This document shows, piece by piece, positions 44,043-52,087 of a stretch of 64,000 nt of DNA. Origin of the DNA: an uncultured Anaerococcus sp. (GTDB lineage Bacteria; Bacillota; Clostridia; Tissierellales; Peptoniphilaceae); assembly GCF_943912825.1 (NCBI RefSeq), contig NZ_CALTUX010000006.1, forward strand, positions 1 to 64,000, written 5' to 3'. A program made the position numbers and the translations under genes. The stretch's first letter is position 1. Each line of letters starts with the position of its first letter. Below the pieces are notes generated by a model. That model was given only the letters and a program-made list of their open reading frames with translations, was not told the origin of the DNA and made no database searches.

Positions 44043-44277
44043 GATACTTTTTGTAAGCGACCTCTGCCCAGATTGTGCAAACATCCTAGCAGAAGCCAAG
44101 GAAAACCCAGAAAAATACGCAGAATACGACATGGTAAATATAACCTCATCCATGCCAAGCCTTAAGCTATTTCTAAAATATAGGGACACCCTAGATGGCT
44201 ACGCTGATGTAAGGGCAGCCCACAGGGCAGGAGTCCCATCTGTCGTTATTGGCGAATCAGAAGTAGAATTTTTATAA
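44032..44277 (+). CDS. Small glutaredoxin-like protein with CPDC motif
   Basis: An 81-residue thioredoxin-fold protein. The redox motif CPDC (12-15) follows the first strand, and GVPSVVIGE corresponds to the cis-proline loop of glutaredoxins. It overlaps folA by 11 bases and shares its terminator. It may reduce disulfides or act as an electron carrier; the partner is unknown. Confidence 0.75.
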   Translation: MKDKILFVSDLCPDCANILAEAKENPEKYAEYDMVNITSSMPSLKLFLKYRDTLDGYADVRAAHRAGVPSVVIGESEVEFL

Positions 44278-44284
44278 AGCAAAA

Positions 44285-44313
44285 GACCAGCTAGATAAAT
44301 AGCTGGCCTTTTT
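44285..44313 (+). terminator. Terminator after folA and the glutaredoxin-like gene
   Basis: Stem CCAGCTA/TAGCTGG extended by flanking pairs, six-base loop, then CC and five T. It begins eight bases after the stop codon. Confidence 0.85.
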
Positions 44314-44549
44314 GATAGGCTTAATCAGGTTTTCCTATCTTAAGTATGGTTACTTAAACATTCATTTGTATTATATCTTATAAATTAATTTTATCAAGTA
44401 GAGCTAAGAACAAGCGTAAATCTTACTAACATTATTTTTAGGAGGTCCCTGATTACCCATTTACTGACTAAAAACTTAACTCGTTTCTTGATTTTTTAAT
44501 CTTAGTCTATTTTATTTAAAATACTTAAGACCATTTCTACTAAACTTAA
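44314..44549. other. Gene-free AT-rich stretch
   Basis: About 235 bases between the folA terminator and the hairpin near the toxin remnant. I see stop codons in all frames and no clear promoter, RNA motif or transposase remnant. Confidence 0.5.
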
Positions 44550-44593
44550 AAGCTCTTTAATAATTGTTATAACTAACAATTATTAAAGAGCTT
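44550..44593. repeat. Perfect 20-base inverted repeat (hairpin)
   Basis: AAGCTCTTTAATAATTGTTA (44550-44569) and its exact complement (44574-44593) around a TAAC loop. It lies eight bases past the stop of the truncated toxin gene. No T run follows on either strand. It may be a stabilising 3' hairpin or the remnant of a mobile-element end at the point where the toxin gene is cut. Confidence 0.8.
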
Positions 44594-44601
44594 AAGCATG
44601 T

Positions 44602-44778
44602 TTAAAGTTTCCATACTGCTCCTTTTAGGTCACCTAAAAGTTTCTCATAAGATGGCGGTCTTTGGTAGGGATTCTCTTTTATTAGGTCTATTAGATTTTT
44701 TGTTTTTGTATCAAGCTTTGCTTGCTTTAGTTTTTTAATATCTCCAATAGCTTTCTTGGTATAGACAATTTTATACAT
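44602..44778 (-). pseudogene. Truncated YoeB/Txe-type toxin
   Basis: A 58-codon frame beginning MYKIVYTKKAIGDIKKLK and ending LLGDLKGAVWKL. Family toxins of this type are about 85 residues and continue after DLKG with an RRIN...HRLVY stretch and a C-terminal His-Tyr that hold the RNase active site. None of this is found in any frame downstream, so this is loss of the 3' third and not a simple frameshift. The ATG follows the antitoxin TAG directly. Probably inactive. Confidence 0.75.
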
Positions 44779-45027
44779 CTACCAAGCTAGCTCTTCTTCG
44801 CTTAGGCACTCATCTAGGGGTGTAGCTAGGCCTTCCAGGATTTTTTGATTTAACTTATCATTTAGCTTTATCTCTAATGTTGCGAGCAAATTATTATAAT
44901 CTTCTTCGCTGATTAAAACAGCATTTCTATCCTTACTAGTAATGTTTACAACCTCTTTGTACATGGTTGTTCTTTTTACTATATTATAAAGGTCTTTCCT
45001 AAAATTTGATACATTTACCTTATCCAT
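44779..45027 (-). CDS. YefM/Phd-type antitoxin
   Basis: An 82-residue protein with the YefM pattern: N-terminal MDKVNVSNFRKDLYNIVKRT, then VNITSKDRNAVLISEEDYNNLLATLE, and an acidic tail that would wrap the toxin. It neutralises YoeB and represses its own promoter in characterised systems. It is complete, while the downstream toxin is truncated, so the antitoxin may persist as an orphan repressor or protect against a copy elsewhere. Confidence 0.88.
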   Translation of the reverse strand: MDKVNVSNFRKDLYNIVKRTTMYKEVVNITSKDRNAVLISEEDYNNLLATLEIKLNDKLNQKILEGLATPLDECLSEEELAW

Positions 45028-45114
45028 CCTGTCCTCCTCTTATAAATAACGTACGCTTTTTATGTTTGTACCCCATGTTTTATAAGAGGTAAAGATAAAA
45101 AAAGCCAAGAACTT

Positions 45115-45300
45115 TTAGTTCTCAGCCTTGGTTTTCTTATATTTTACATAAGCATTAGCAGTCATTAATATCGCTACTAAGAGGATTAGCCACCAAAATT
45201 TGTTTTCCTTTTTATATTGGAGGAAACAAAGGATGTAGACTAGGCCTGCTGTGATTAGGGATGTGATGAATTCTAGGTTTTCTAGCTTATTTTTCTTCAT
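45115..45300 (-). CDS. Small two-helix membrane protein after sufU
   Basis: A 61-residue protein with hydrophobic segments at about 11-27 and 35-50 and charged ends (MKKNKLENLE, YKKTKAEN). It overlaps sufU by 14 bases and so is probably translated from the suf mRNA. No family recognised; function unknown. Confidence 0.6.
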   Translation of the reverse strand: MKKNKLENLEFITSLITAGLVYILCFLQYKKENKFWWLILLVAILMTANAYVKYKKTKAEN

Positions 45301-45718
45301 CTAAGACTGCCCTTAGGGTGTTCCATGACAAAAGAGCACAGTTTACCCTTTGTGGCATGTTTCTGATGTTTTGGAAGGCTACTGCATCTTCTAATTCTTC
45401 TAGCTCTTCGTCTGTCACATCTTCTCTTTTGATCATCCTTTGGTAGATGTCTGCCATCTTGTCAGCCTGCTCTTTGGTTTTGCCTATTAGCATGTCACAC
45501 ATTACTGATGTGGCTGCCTGGCTTATGGCACAACCATCGCCTGTGAAGGCTGCATCTACGATTTTATCCCCATCTAATTTTAATTGTAATACTATCTCGT
45601 CACCACAAGATGGGTTGTGGCCGTCTTCTTTGATGTCAGGATTTTCTAGGTCATGCTTGTTGGCTTGGTTTCTTGAGTGATCTAGGATTATCTGACTATA
45701 TATTTCTTGCATATCCAT
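45287..45718 (-). CDS. sufU: Fe-S assembly protein SufU
   Basis: Zinc-dependent sulfur acceptor that takes persulfide sulfur from SufS. The 143-residue protein has the three cysteines in NPSCGDE, GDGCAIS and RVNCALLSW together with the aspartate of CGDE. The insertion between the second and third Cys is typical of SufU and distinguishes it from IscU. It overlaps the end of sufS by one base and is the last core gene of sufCBDSU. Confidence 0.95.
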   Translation of the reverse strand: MDMQEIYSQIILDHSRNQANKHDLENPDIKEDGHNPSCGDEIVLQLKLDGDKIVDAAFTGDGCAISQAATSVMCDMLIGKTKEQADKMADIYQRMIKREDVTDEELEELEDAVAFQNIRNMPQRVNCALLSWNTLRAVLDEEK

Positions 45719-46938
45719 TATAGTCCCATTACCTTTCTTACATTTCTAAGCTCTTTTGCAAAGATTTCGACCTCTTCCCTGGTGTTATAAATGGCAAAGG
45801 AGGCTCGGGCTGTGGAGCTTATGCCTAGATAGGTGTGAAGTGGCATGGCGCAGTGGTGGCCACTTCTTACCGCTATTCCCTTGCTATCAAGGATTGAGGA
45901 TATGTCGTGTGGGTGGATATCTGTGAAGGTGAAGGAGATTAGGGCTCCTTCTTCGGCAGATTTTGGGTGAACTAGCTTTATATTTTCTATGTCCTTAATT
46001 AGGTCATAGGCATATTCTGTTAATTCCATCTCGTGGGCGTGGATTTGATCCATGCCGATTTCTTCTACATATTTTATAGCTTCAACCAGACCTATTACCC
46101 CACCTACATTTGGTGTGCCCGCCTCAAATTTGAGGGGTGCTTTTGCAAAAGTTGAATAATCTTCATAGACATATTCTATCATATCTCCGCCTAGATTAAA
46201 AGGCTTCATCTTATCTAAAAGGTCAGCCTTGCCATAAAGGACGCCTATGCCCATTGGAGCGTAGATTTTATGGCCTGAAAAGACTAGGAAATCACAATCT
46301 AAATCTCTTACATCGACCTTCTTGTGGGCAATCAATTGGGCTGCATCTACTATAGTTGTAGCTCCTACTTCCTTGGCCCAGGATATTATTTTTTTGACAT
46401 CTATAATCTCGCCTGTGACATTTGAGGCTCCTGTTATGGAGACAATCTTTGTCTTGTCGTTTATCTTTACTTTTAAATCGTCATAATCTAGGGAAGCATC
46501 TTCCTTAAGGTAGGCATAGACTAGCTTTGCCCCTGTAGCCTTGGCTACCATTTGCCAAGGAACGAGATTTGCGTGGTGCTCTAGGATTGTGATTAGGATC
46601 TCATCGCCTGCCTTTAGATTATCTAGGCCATAGGAATAAGCCAAGAGATTTAAGGCTTCGGTTGTGGTCTTTGTGTAGACTATTTCATTCCTTGATCCTG
46701 CATTTATAAATTTCTTTATGACATCCCTGCCATTTTCATAGGCCTCTGTTGCGACCCATGACAAATAGTGGGCTCCCCTGTGGGGATTGGCGTTTTTGTA
46801 CTTATAATAAGCATCAACAGCCTCTATGACCTTGTTAGGTTTTTGGCTAGTTGCTGCTGTGTCTAGGTAGATTACATCCTTTCCTACCTTTTTTGCATCG
46901 AGGTAGGAAAAGTCATTTCTAATTTTTTCTATATCCAT
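45718..46938 (-). CDS. sufS: Cysteine desulfurase SufS
   Basis: PLP enzyme that removes sulfur from cysteine for Fe-S cluster assembly. The 406-residue protein shows the PLP lysine in FSGHKIYAPMG and the persulfide cysteine in RSGHHCAMPLH, plus the N-terminal YLDTAATSQKP. This is the group II (SufS/CsdA) class. One base separates it from sufD and it overlaps sufU. Confidence 0.96.
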   Translation of the reverse strand: MDIEKIRNDFSYLDAKKVGKDVIYLDTAATSQKPNKVIEAVDAYYKYKNANPHRGAHYLSWVATEAYENGRDVIKKFINAGSRNEIVYTKTTTEALNLLAYSYGLDNLKAGDEILITILEHHANLVPWQMVAKATGAKLVYAYLKEDASLDYDDLKVKINDKTKIVSITGASNVTGEIIDVKKIISWAKEVGATTIVDAAQLIAHKKVDVRDLDCDFLVFSGHKIYAPMGIGVLYGKADLLDKMKPFNLGGDMIEYVYEDYSTFAKAPLKFEAGTPNVGGVIGLVEAIKYVEEIGMDQIHAHEMELTEYAYDLIKDIENIKLVHPKSAEEGALISFTFTDIHPHDISSILDSKGIAVRSGHHCAMPLHTYLGISSTARASFAIYNTREEVEIFAKELRNVRKVMGL

Positions 46939-46939
46939 A

Positions 46940-47983
46940 TTAATGCCTGCTATTTAGCTTGTGGACTTGGTCTTTGATGTGATTTCTTAGATCTTCATCC
47001 TCAATTTTATCTATGGCAGGGGCAAAGTTTGCCTCTAGCATCATTGATTCTGCTTGCTTTTTGCTAAAGCCACGGCTCATGATGTAAAAGAGCATTTCCC
47101 TGTTCATCCTACCCACGCTTGCAGCATGCTTGCCTGCTACTTCCCTTTCTTCGTTAAGAAGGATTGGGGCAGACTTGTTGATAACTTGATCTGATAGCAT
47201 CATAGAATAATCTCCTATCTTACCATCTGCCTTGGTACAACCACGTCTTAAATCTACTATGCCCTTGAAGTTCTTTTCAGCTTTCTCCTTTAGAGCCCCG
47301 TTAAAGAGGGCAGATGAATCTGTCTCAAGTCCGTAGTGTTCATTTACAGCCATTAGGTCTAGGTATTCTTCCTTGGATTTGAAATAAATACCATCTTCTA
47401 TGACCTTGGCCTCATGGCCTCTTAGGATATTTCTGATGTTGACCATAGATTGGCTTGCCCCTATTTCTATATAGGTTATATCAAGCTCTGCCCTGTCTCC
47501 AAGTCTTGTGGCTATGGAGTTAAGGTTTGTAGCTTCGCTTAATAAATTAACTAGGACTACTAATTTCACCTTAGAATCTTCTTCAAGATTTACCCTTATT
47601 TGTGAGTTGATAAAGGCTTTTTCTGCCCCTTGGTCAGAGAAATCGACCAAGAAGGAAGACTCAGAATCCCTTCCTGCATTTATATCTATGGCAGAAACTA
47701 GGATATTATTCTCATCATCAAGATTGAAATGAATAAATTCTGTATCCTTTTTATCCTTGATATCATAAGCCTTATAATAATTTCTAAAATCTTTGTTTTC
47801 TTTTTTGATCTCATCGCTTAGGCCGTAAATTTCGCTAGCAAAAGCTGCATCTACTTTATCTAAGCTGCCTTCTGAGTTTGCATTTTCAAAAGGTATTTTT
47901 TCTATTTCTACTATTTCATAATCAGCCGAATTTAGTCCTAGGTAGGCCCAAGTTGGCTGTCTCATTTGATTTATCTTTGTCAT
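46940..47983 (-). CDS. sufD: Fe-S scaffold subunit SufD
   Basis: Component of the SufBC2D scaffold. The 347-residue beta-helix protein has the C-terminal HAASVGRMNREMLFYIMSRG and GFSKKQAESMMLEANF shared with SufB. The N-terminal part is poorly conserved, as usual for SufD. Its start overlaps the end of sufB by one base. Confidence 0.93.
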   Translation of the reverse strand: MTKINQMRQPTWAYLGLNSADYEIVEIEKIPFENANSEGSLDKVDAAFASEIYGLSDEIKKENKDFRNYYKAYDIKDKKDTEFIHFNLDDENNILVSAIDINAGRDSESSFLVDFSDQGAEKAFINSQIRVNLEEDSKVKLVVLVNLLSEATNLNSIATRLGDRAELDITYIEIGASQSMVNIRNILRGHEAKVIEDGIYFKSKEEYLDLMAVNEHYGLETDSSALFNGALKEKAEKNFKGIVDLRRGCTKADGKIGDYSMMLSDQVINKSAPILLNEEREVAGKHAASVGRMNREMLFYIMSRGFSKKQAESMMLEANFAPAIDKIEDEDLRNHIKDQVHKLNSRH

Positions 47984-49395
47984 CAGCCGTTTGCTCCTTC
48001 AAGTTCCATATCGATTAGATTATTCATCTCAACTGCATATTCTAGAGGCAAGAGCTTTGATACTGGCTCTGCAAAGCCTCTTACTATCATTGATTTGGCC
48101 TCATCTTCTGGAATTCCCCTGCTCATTAGGTAAAATACCTGGCTTTGGTCAATGGATCCGATTTTTGCCTCGTGGCCACAGTCTACATCGTCATTTCTAA
48201 TATCAAGCACTGGTATGGTATCTGACTGGGAACCTTCTGAAATCATGAGGTTTTCACAGTCTACGGTTGATTTTGAACCGGCTGAGTTTTTCCTCATTTC
48301 AACTAGGGAACGGGTCATGGACTTACCATTGCCTGCTGTAATTGACTTAGTTAGGGCTGTTGAATAGGTTTCTGGGGCAAGGTGGATCATAGAGCAACCA
48401 TTGTCTATATATTGACCGTCACCTGCAAAGGTAATACCTGTGTATTCTGCCCTAGCCTTTCTACCAGCAAGGACTGAAGTTGGATAAAGCATGGATACCT
48501 TTGATCCAAAGGATCCTGATACCCAAATCATCTTGCCGCCTTCTTGGATTATGGCACGTTTGGTATTTAGGTTGTACATATTCCTTGACCAGTTTTCAAT
48601 GGTTGAGAACCTTACTTCGGCATTTTTGCCGACAAAGATTTCTACAGAACCTGCGTGTAGGTTTACGACATTGTATTTTGGCGCAGAACATCCTTCTATG
48701 AAATGAACCCTAGAATTATCTTCTGCTATTATCATTGTGTGTTCAAATTGGCCAGCTCCTGGGGCATTTAGCCTGTAGTAGGATTGGAGAGGAATATCTA
48801 CCTTTACTCCTTCTGGAACATAAATTAGGGAACCACCTGACCAAACAGCACCGTGAAGGGCTGCATACTTGTGAAGTGTAGGTGGGATTGCCTTTTGGAA
48901 ATATTTTTTGACTAGGTCTTCATGCTCTCTAATAGCTGAGGTGAAGTCCATGAAGATTACTCCCTGGTCTTCTAGGTGTTTTTGGATAGAGTGGTAAACT
49001 TCCTCACTATCATATTGGGCACCTACACCAGCTAGACTTTCCTGCTCAGCTTGTGGGATTCCAAGCCTATCGAAGGTATCTTTGATATCTTCTGGTAGGG
49101 CTTCCCAGGCAGTTTTCTTATCTGTTGGTGGCTTGACGTATGTTGTGATATCTGCCATATCAAGCTCAGATAGGTCTGGTCCCCAAGAAGGGTTTGGAGT
49201 CTTTTCAAATATTTCAAGAGATTTTAGTCTTCTCTTTCTCATCCATTCTGGTTCATTTTTCTTATCGGATATTTCGTTGACTATATCAGCATTAAGTCCC
49301 TTTTCAGTTATATCTGAATAGATAAATTCATTGAAAAAGTCATAATAACCGCGGTCAATATCCTTTAATTGGTCTTCAATATTGATTTCTTTCAT
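47983..49395 (-). CDS. sufB: Fe-S scaffold subunit SufB
   Basis: Main scaffold protein on which the Fe-S cluster is built with SufC and SufD. The 470 residues match the family. Conserved segments include YVPEGVKVDIPLQSYYR, FIEGCSAPKY and HEAKIGSIDQSQVFYLMSRG. It starts one base after the sufC stop. Identification is secure. Confidence 0.96.
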   Translation of the reverse strand: MKEINIEDQLKDIDRGYYDFFNEFIYSDITEKGLNADIVNEISDKKNEPEWMRKRRLKSLEIFEKTPNPSWGPDLSELDMADITTYVKPPTDKKTAWEALPEDIKDTFDRLGIPQAEQESLAGVGAQYDSEEVYHSIQKHLEDQGVIFMDFTSAIREHEDLVKKYFQKAIPPTLHKYAALHGAVWSGGSLIYVPEGVKVDIPLQSYYRLNAPGAGQFEHTMIIAEDNSRVHFIEGCSAPKYNVVNLHAGSVEIFVGKNAEVRFSTIENWSRNMYNLNTKRAIIQEGGKMIWVSGSFGSKVSMLYPTSVLAGRKARAEYTGITFAGDGQYIDNGCSMIHLAPETYSTALTKSITAGNGKSMTRSLVEMRKNSAGSKSTVDCENLMISEGSQSDTIPVLDIRNDDVDCGHEAKIGSIDQSQVFYLMSRGIPEDEAKSMIVRGFAEPVSKLLPLEYAVEMNNLIDMELEGANG

Positions 49396-49396
49396 A

Positions 49397-50128
49397 TTAC
49401 ACCCATTCGTATCCTTCAGCTTCGATCCTATCCATTAGGTCATCTCCGCCTGAATATTTGATCTTGCCATCTTTTAGAATGTGAACATAGTCAGCCTTGA
49501 TATTGGCTAAAATTTCCCTGTGGTGGGTAATAATTATAACAGATTTTTCCCCATCTAGGAAATCTTCTATACCCTTTGATACAATCCTTACCGCATCGAC
49601 ATCAAGACCTGAGTCTGTCTCATCAAGGAGGGCAAGCTTTGGACTTAGCATTTGCATTTGTAGGATTTCTGATTTCTTTCTTTCACCACCAGAAAAGCCT
49701 ACATTTACATACCTATTGGCATAAGAATCATCTAGCTTAAGGTCTTCCATCTCTTTTTGTAATTTTTTATTGAAGGCAAGGATTTTTGGCTTAGATCCTG
49801 TGATTTGCTCTTCAGAAATTCTTAGAAAGTCTGATAATTTTACACCAGGAATCTCATCTGGGTGTTGGAAGGACATAAAGATACCAAGTCTAGCCCTCTT
49901 ATCAACGCTAAGATCTGTTATATCTTCGCCTTCAAAATAAATCTTTCCTTCCTTTACTTCATAAATAGGATTGGCCATGATGGCATTCATAAGGGTTGAT
50001 TTACCTGATCCATTAGCCCCCATGACTACGTGGACCTCGCCCTTTCCTACCTTAAGGTCAATACCCTTTAATATATCTTTATCTTTCGCTGAAACGTGAA
50101 GATTTTCTATTTTTAATAATTCAGTCAT
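49397..50128 (-). CDS. sufC: Fe-S assembly ATPase SufC
   Basis: ABC-type ATPase of the cytosolic SufBCD complex, not a membrane transporter. The 243-residue protein has Walker A GANGSGKST, signature FSGGERKK and Walker B LALLDETDSGLD. First gene of the suf operon. A TTGATA-N16-TATGAT promoter lies about 45 bases upstream and AGAGGT precedes the start. Confidence 0.96.
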   Translation of the reverse strand: MTELLKIENLHVSAKDKDILKGIDLKVGKGEVHVVMGANGSGKSTLMNAIMANPIYEVKEGKIYFEGEDITDLSVDKRARLGIFMSFQHPDEIPGVKLSDFLRISEEQITGSKPKILAFNKKLQKEMEDLKLDDSYANRYVNVGFSGGERKKSEILQMQMLSPKLALLDETDSGLDVDAVRIVSKGIEDFLDGEKSVIIITHHREILANIKADYVHILKDGKIKYSGGDDLMDRIEAEGYEWV

Positions 50129-50166
50129 ATCTACCTCTTTATACTTCTCTTTTTTTCTACTCTTAA

Positions 50167-50194
50167 ATCATACCTTTTTACTAGGGATTATCAA
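50167..50194 (-). promoter_or_regulatory. suf operon promoter
   Basis: On the minus strand TTGATA (50189-50194) and TATGAT (50167-50172) are separated by 16 bases. It lies between the ptsH terminator and sufC, so the suf genes are an independent transcription unit. Confidence 0.55.
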
Positions 50195-50229
50195 TAAACT
50201 TCCACTAATCACAATACCCCAAAGGGCAC

Positions 50230-50250
50230 AAAAAAACGAGCCCTTGCTCG
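50230..50250 (-). terminator. ptsH terminator
   Basis: Minus-strand stem CGAGC-AAGG-GCTCG followed by seven T, 34 bases after the ptsH stop. Confidence 0.85.
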
Positions 50251-50284
50251 TCTTGATGCTTGTTAGTAAGTAAGTATTTGTATG

Positions 50285-50551
50285 CTAATAGTTATTTAGC
50301 TTATTTTCTATTAAATCTATTAGCGATTTAACGGCTTCTTCTTCTTCATCGCCTTCTGCTCTTATGATAATGTCATCGCCTTTAGAAGCACTCATGCTCA
50401 GAACTGACATGATAGACTTGGCATTGTATGACCTGCCTGCTTTTTCGACACTTATATCACAAGGAAATTGAACGGCTTGTCTTATAAATATGGATGCTGG
50501 TCTAGCATGTAAACCAATTTCATTTGAAAGCGTTACTCTTTGTTCGTACAT
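50285..50551 (-). CDS. ptsH: Phosphocarrier protein HPr
   Basis: Phosphate carrier of the sugar phosphotransferase system. The 88 residues contain the active-site His15 in GLHARPAS and the regulatory Ser46 in KSIMSVLS, phosphorylated by HPr kinase in Firmicutes as CcpA cofactor. It stands alone, without ptsI, with its own terminator. The presence of Ser46 supports carbon catabolite control in this organism. Confidence 0.96.
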   Translation of the reverse strand: MYEQRVTLSNEIGLHARPASIFIRQAVQFPCDISVEKAGRSYNAKSIMSVLSMSASKGDDIIIRAEGDEEEEAVKSLIDLIENKLNNY

Positions 50552-50639
50552 GATACCTCCTTCGTCATATATTCTTTTCCCTAATATAAGGATACTCGAT
50601 TTTTGTTAATTTGCAAACGATTTTATAAAAAACTTAAAT

Positions 50640-50669
50640 ATAGCTGAAACCCTCGCAGATTTCAGCTAT
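50640..50669 (-). terminator. pepD/hemZ terminator
   Basis: Perfect stem ATAGCTGAAA/TTTCAGCTAT with a ten-base loop, then a T-rich run on the minus strand. It lies 11 bases past the pepD stop. Confidence 0.75.
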
Positions 50670-50680
50670 TGCTAATTTAA

Positions 50681-52087
50681 TTAAATTCTTTCGAGTAATT
50701 CTACTAAGAATTTGTAGTTATTTGCTACTGATTCTATATTTACCCTTTCTGCTGGTGAGTGGGCACCTTCTATATCAGGACCGAAGGAAATCATCTCTGT
50801 ATCCTTGAGGGTCTTTTTGAAAAGTCCGCATTCTAGGCCACCGTGGGTAGTAGAAACTTGCATTTCATCTCCGTGAACGTCCTTCCACACTTCTTTTGCA
50901 AGGTCGATTATTGGGGAATCTTCCCTTTGCCAGCCAGAATATTCACTTACAACTTCAGCCTTGCCACCAAAATATTCTACAAGGAGGGCTTGTTTTTTAG
51001 CCCAATCTTCCTTTTGAGAGTCGATTTCTGACCTATTCATAAGGTTTACAAAGATTGAATCTTCCCTATCTTCTAATAGACCTAGGTTTGAGCTTGTAAC
51101 AATTGATCCGTCTACCTTTTTATATAGGCCATCGTGGATTGTGTATAAAAAGTCAATAATTCTCTTTGAAAGGTCTTTTGTAAGGACCTTGTCATCAAAA
51201 TTAGCTTCTTTAACCCAAATTTCCCCATCTGGGTCTACATCCTTGTATTCGTTTCTAACTTCAGCAATTCTCTCATTTATTAGCTTTATAGCTTCATCCC
51301 TATTAGCTACAGCAAATACAGCACTTGCTGCTGATGGGATGGCATTTCTCTTAACTCCACCATTTGCCCTTGCAATTTGTAGGCCATCTAGGCCTTGGAT
51401 AAGGCGAGCTAGGGTTTTTATAGCATTTAGCCTAAATTCATCTATTTCCATACCTGAATGGCCGCCTGCAAAGCCCTTTAGGCCTACTTCTACAAAGTCT
51501 CCTTTGGCCTCTTCATATTCTTTAGGGAAATTTACTTCAAGGTCAAGACCACCTGCACAACCAACAGTTAGGATTCCTTCTTCTTCAGAATCTATGTTAA
51601 TTAGGTATTTGGCAGTAATTTGGCTAAGGTCAAGTCTGCCTGCACCACCCATTGAGGTTTCTTCTTCTGTTGTGATAATCGCCTCGATTGGACCGTGTTT
51701 TAGGGAATCATCATCTAAGACAGCCATAATAAAGGCAACACCTATACCATCATCTGCCCCTAGAGTTGTGCCATCAGCTGTAATCCAGCCGTCTTTTTCA
51801 ATTAGCTTGATAGGGTCTTTTTCAAAATCGTGATCAGATCCTTCAACCTTTACACAAACCATATCCATGTGGCCTTGAAGGGCAACTATTGGATGATCTT
51901 CGTAGCCAGCTGATGCAGGCTTTCTAATAATCACATTTAAGGCCTCATCTTGGCTTACTTCTAGCTTTCTTTCCTTGGCAAAATTTACAAGAAAGTCAGA
52001 TACTTCCTTTTCATTGCCGCTTTCTCTAGGAATTTCTGCTAGTTGTCTAAAAAATTTAAATACATAATCTGAATAAGCTTTATCCAT
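50681..52087 (-). CDS. pepD: Aminoacyl-histidine dipeptidase (PepD, M20 family)
   Basis: Zinc dipeptidase of the cytoplasm that cleaves Xaa-His and other dipeptides. The 468 residues match PepD. The metal-binding His is in LQGHMDMVC, the bridging Asp in GADDGIGVA, the catalytic glutamates in TTEEETSMGG, and STTHGGLECGLF lies near the end. It overlaps the hemZ stop by 8 bases. Role: use of peptide-derived amino acids, fitting an amino-acid fermenter. Confidence 0.94.
   Translation of the reverse strand: MDKAYSDYVFKFFRQLAEIPRESGNEKEVSDFLVNFAKERKLEVSQDEALNVIIRKPASAGYEDHPIVALQGHMDMVCVKVEGSDHDFEKDPIKLIEKDGWITADGTTLGADDGIGVAFIMAVLDDDSLKHGPIEAIITTEEETSMGGAGRLDLSQITAKYLINIDSEEEGILTVGCAGGLDLEVNFPKEYEEAKGDFVEVGLKGFAGGHSGMEIDEFRLNAIKTLARLIQGLDGLQIARANGGVKRNAIPSAASAVFAVANRDEAIKLINERIAEVRNEYKDVDPDGEIWVKEANFDDKVLTKDLSKRIIDFLYTIHDGLYKKVDGSIVTSSNLGLLEDREDSIFVNLMNRSEIDSQKEDWAKKQALLVEYFGGKAEVVSEYSGWQREDSPIIDLAKEVWKDVHGDEMQVSTTHGGLECGLFKKTLKDTEMISFGPDIEGAHSPAERVNIESVANNYKFLVELLERI

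Noticed and set aside
44314..44549. Remnant gene or insertion sequence left of the toxin hairpin
   Set aside because: All frames are closed by stops, no transposase motif is seen and no matching inverted ends lie on both sides.
51141..51833. Plus-strand frame of 230 codons opposite pepD
   Set aside because: It is long only because the minus strand codes for pepD; the translation is Ser/Pro/Ala-rich and no start signal precedes it.
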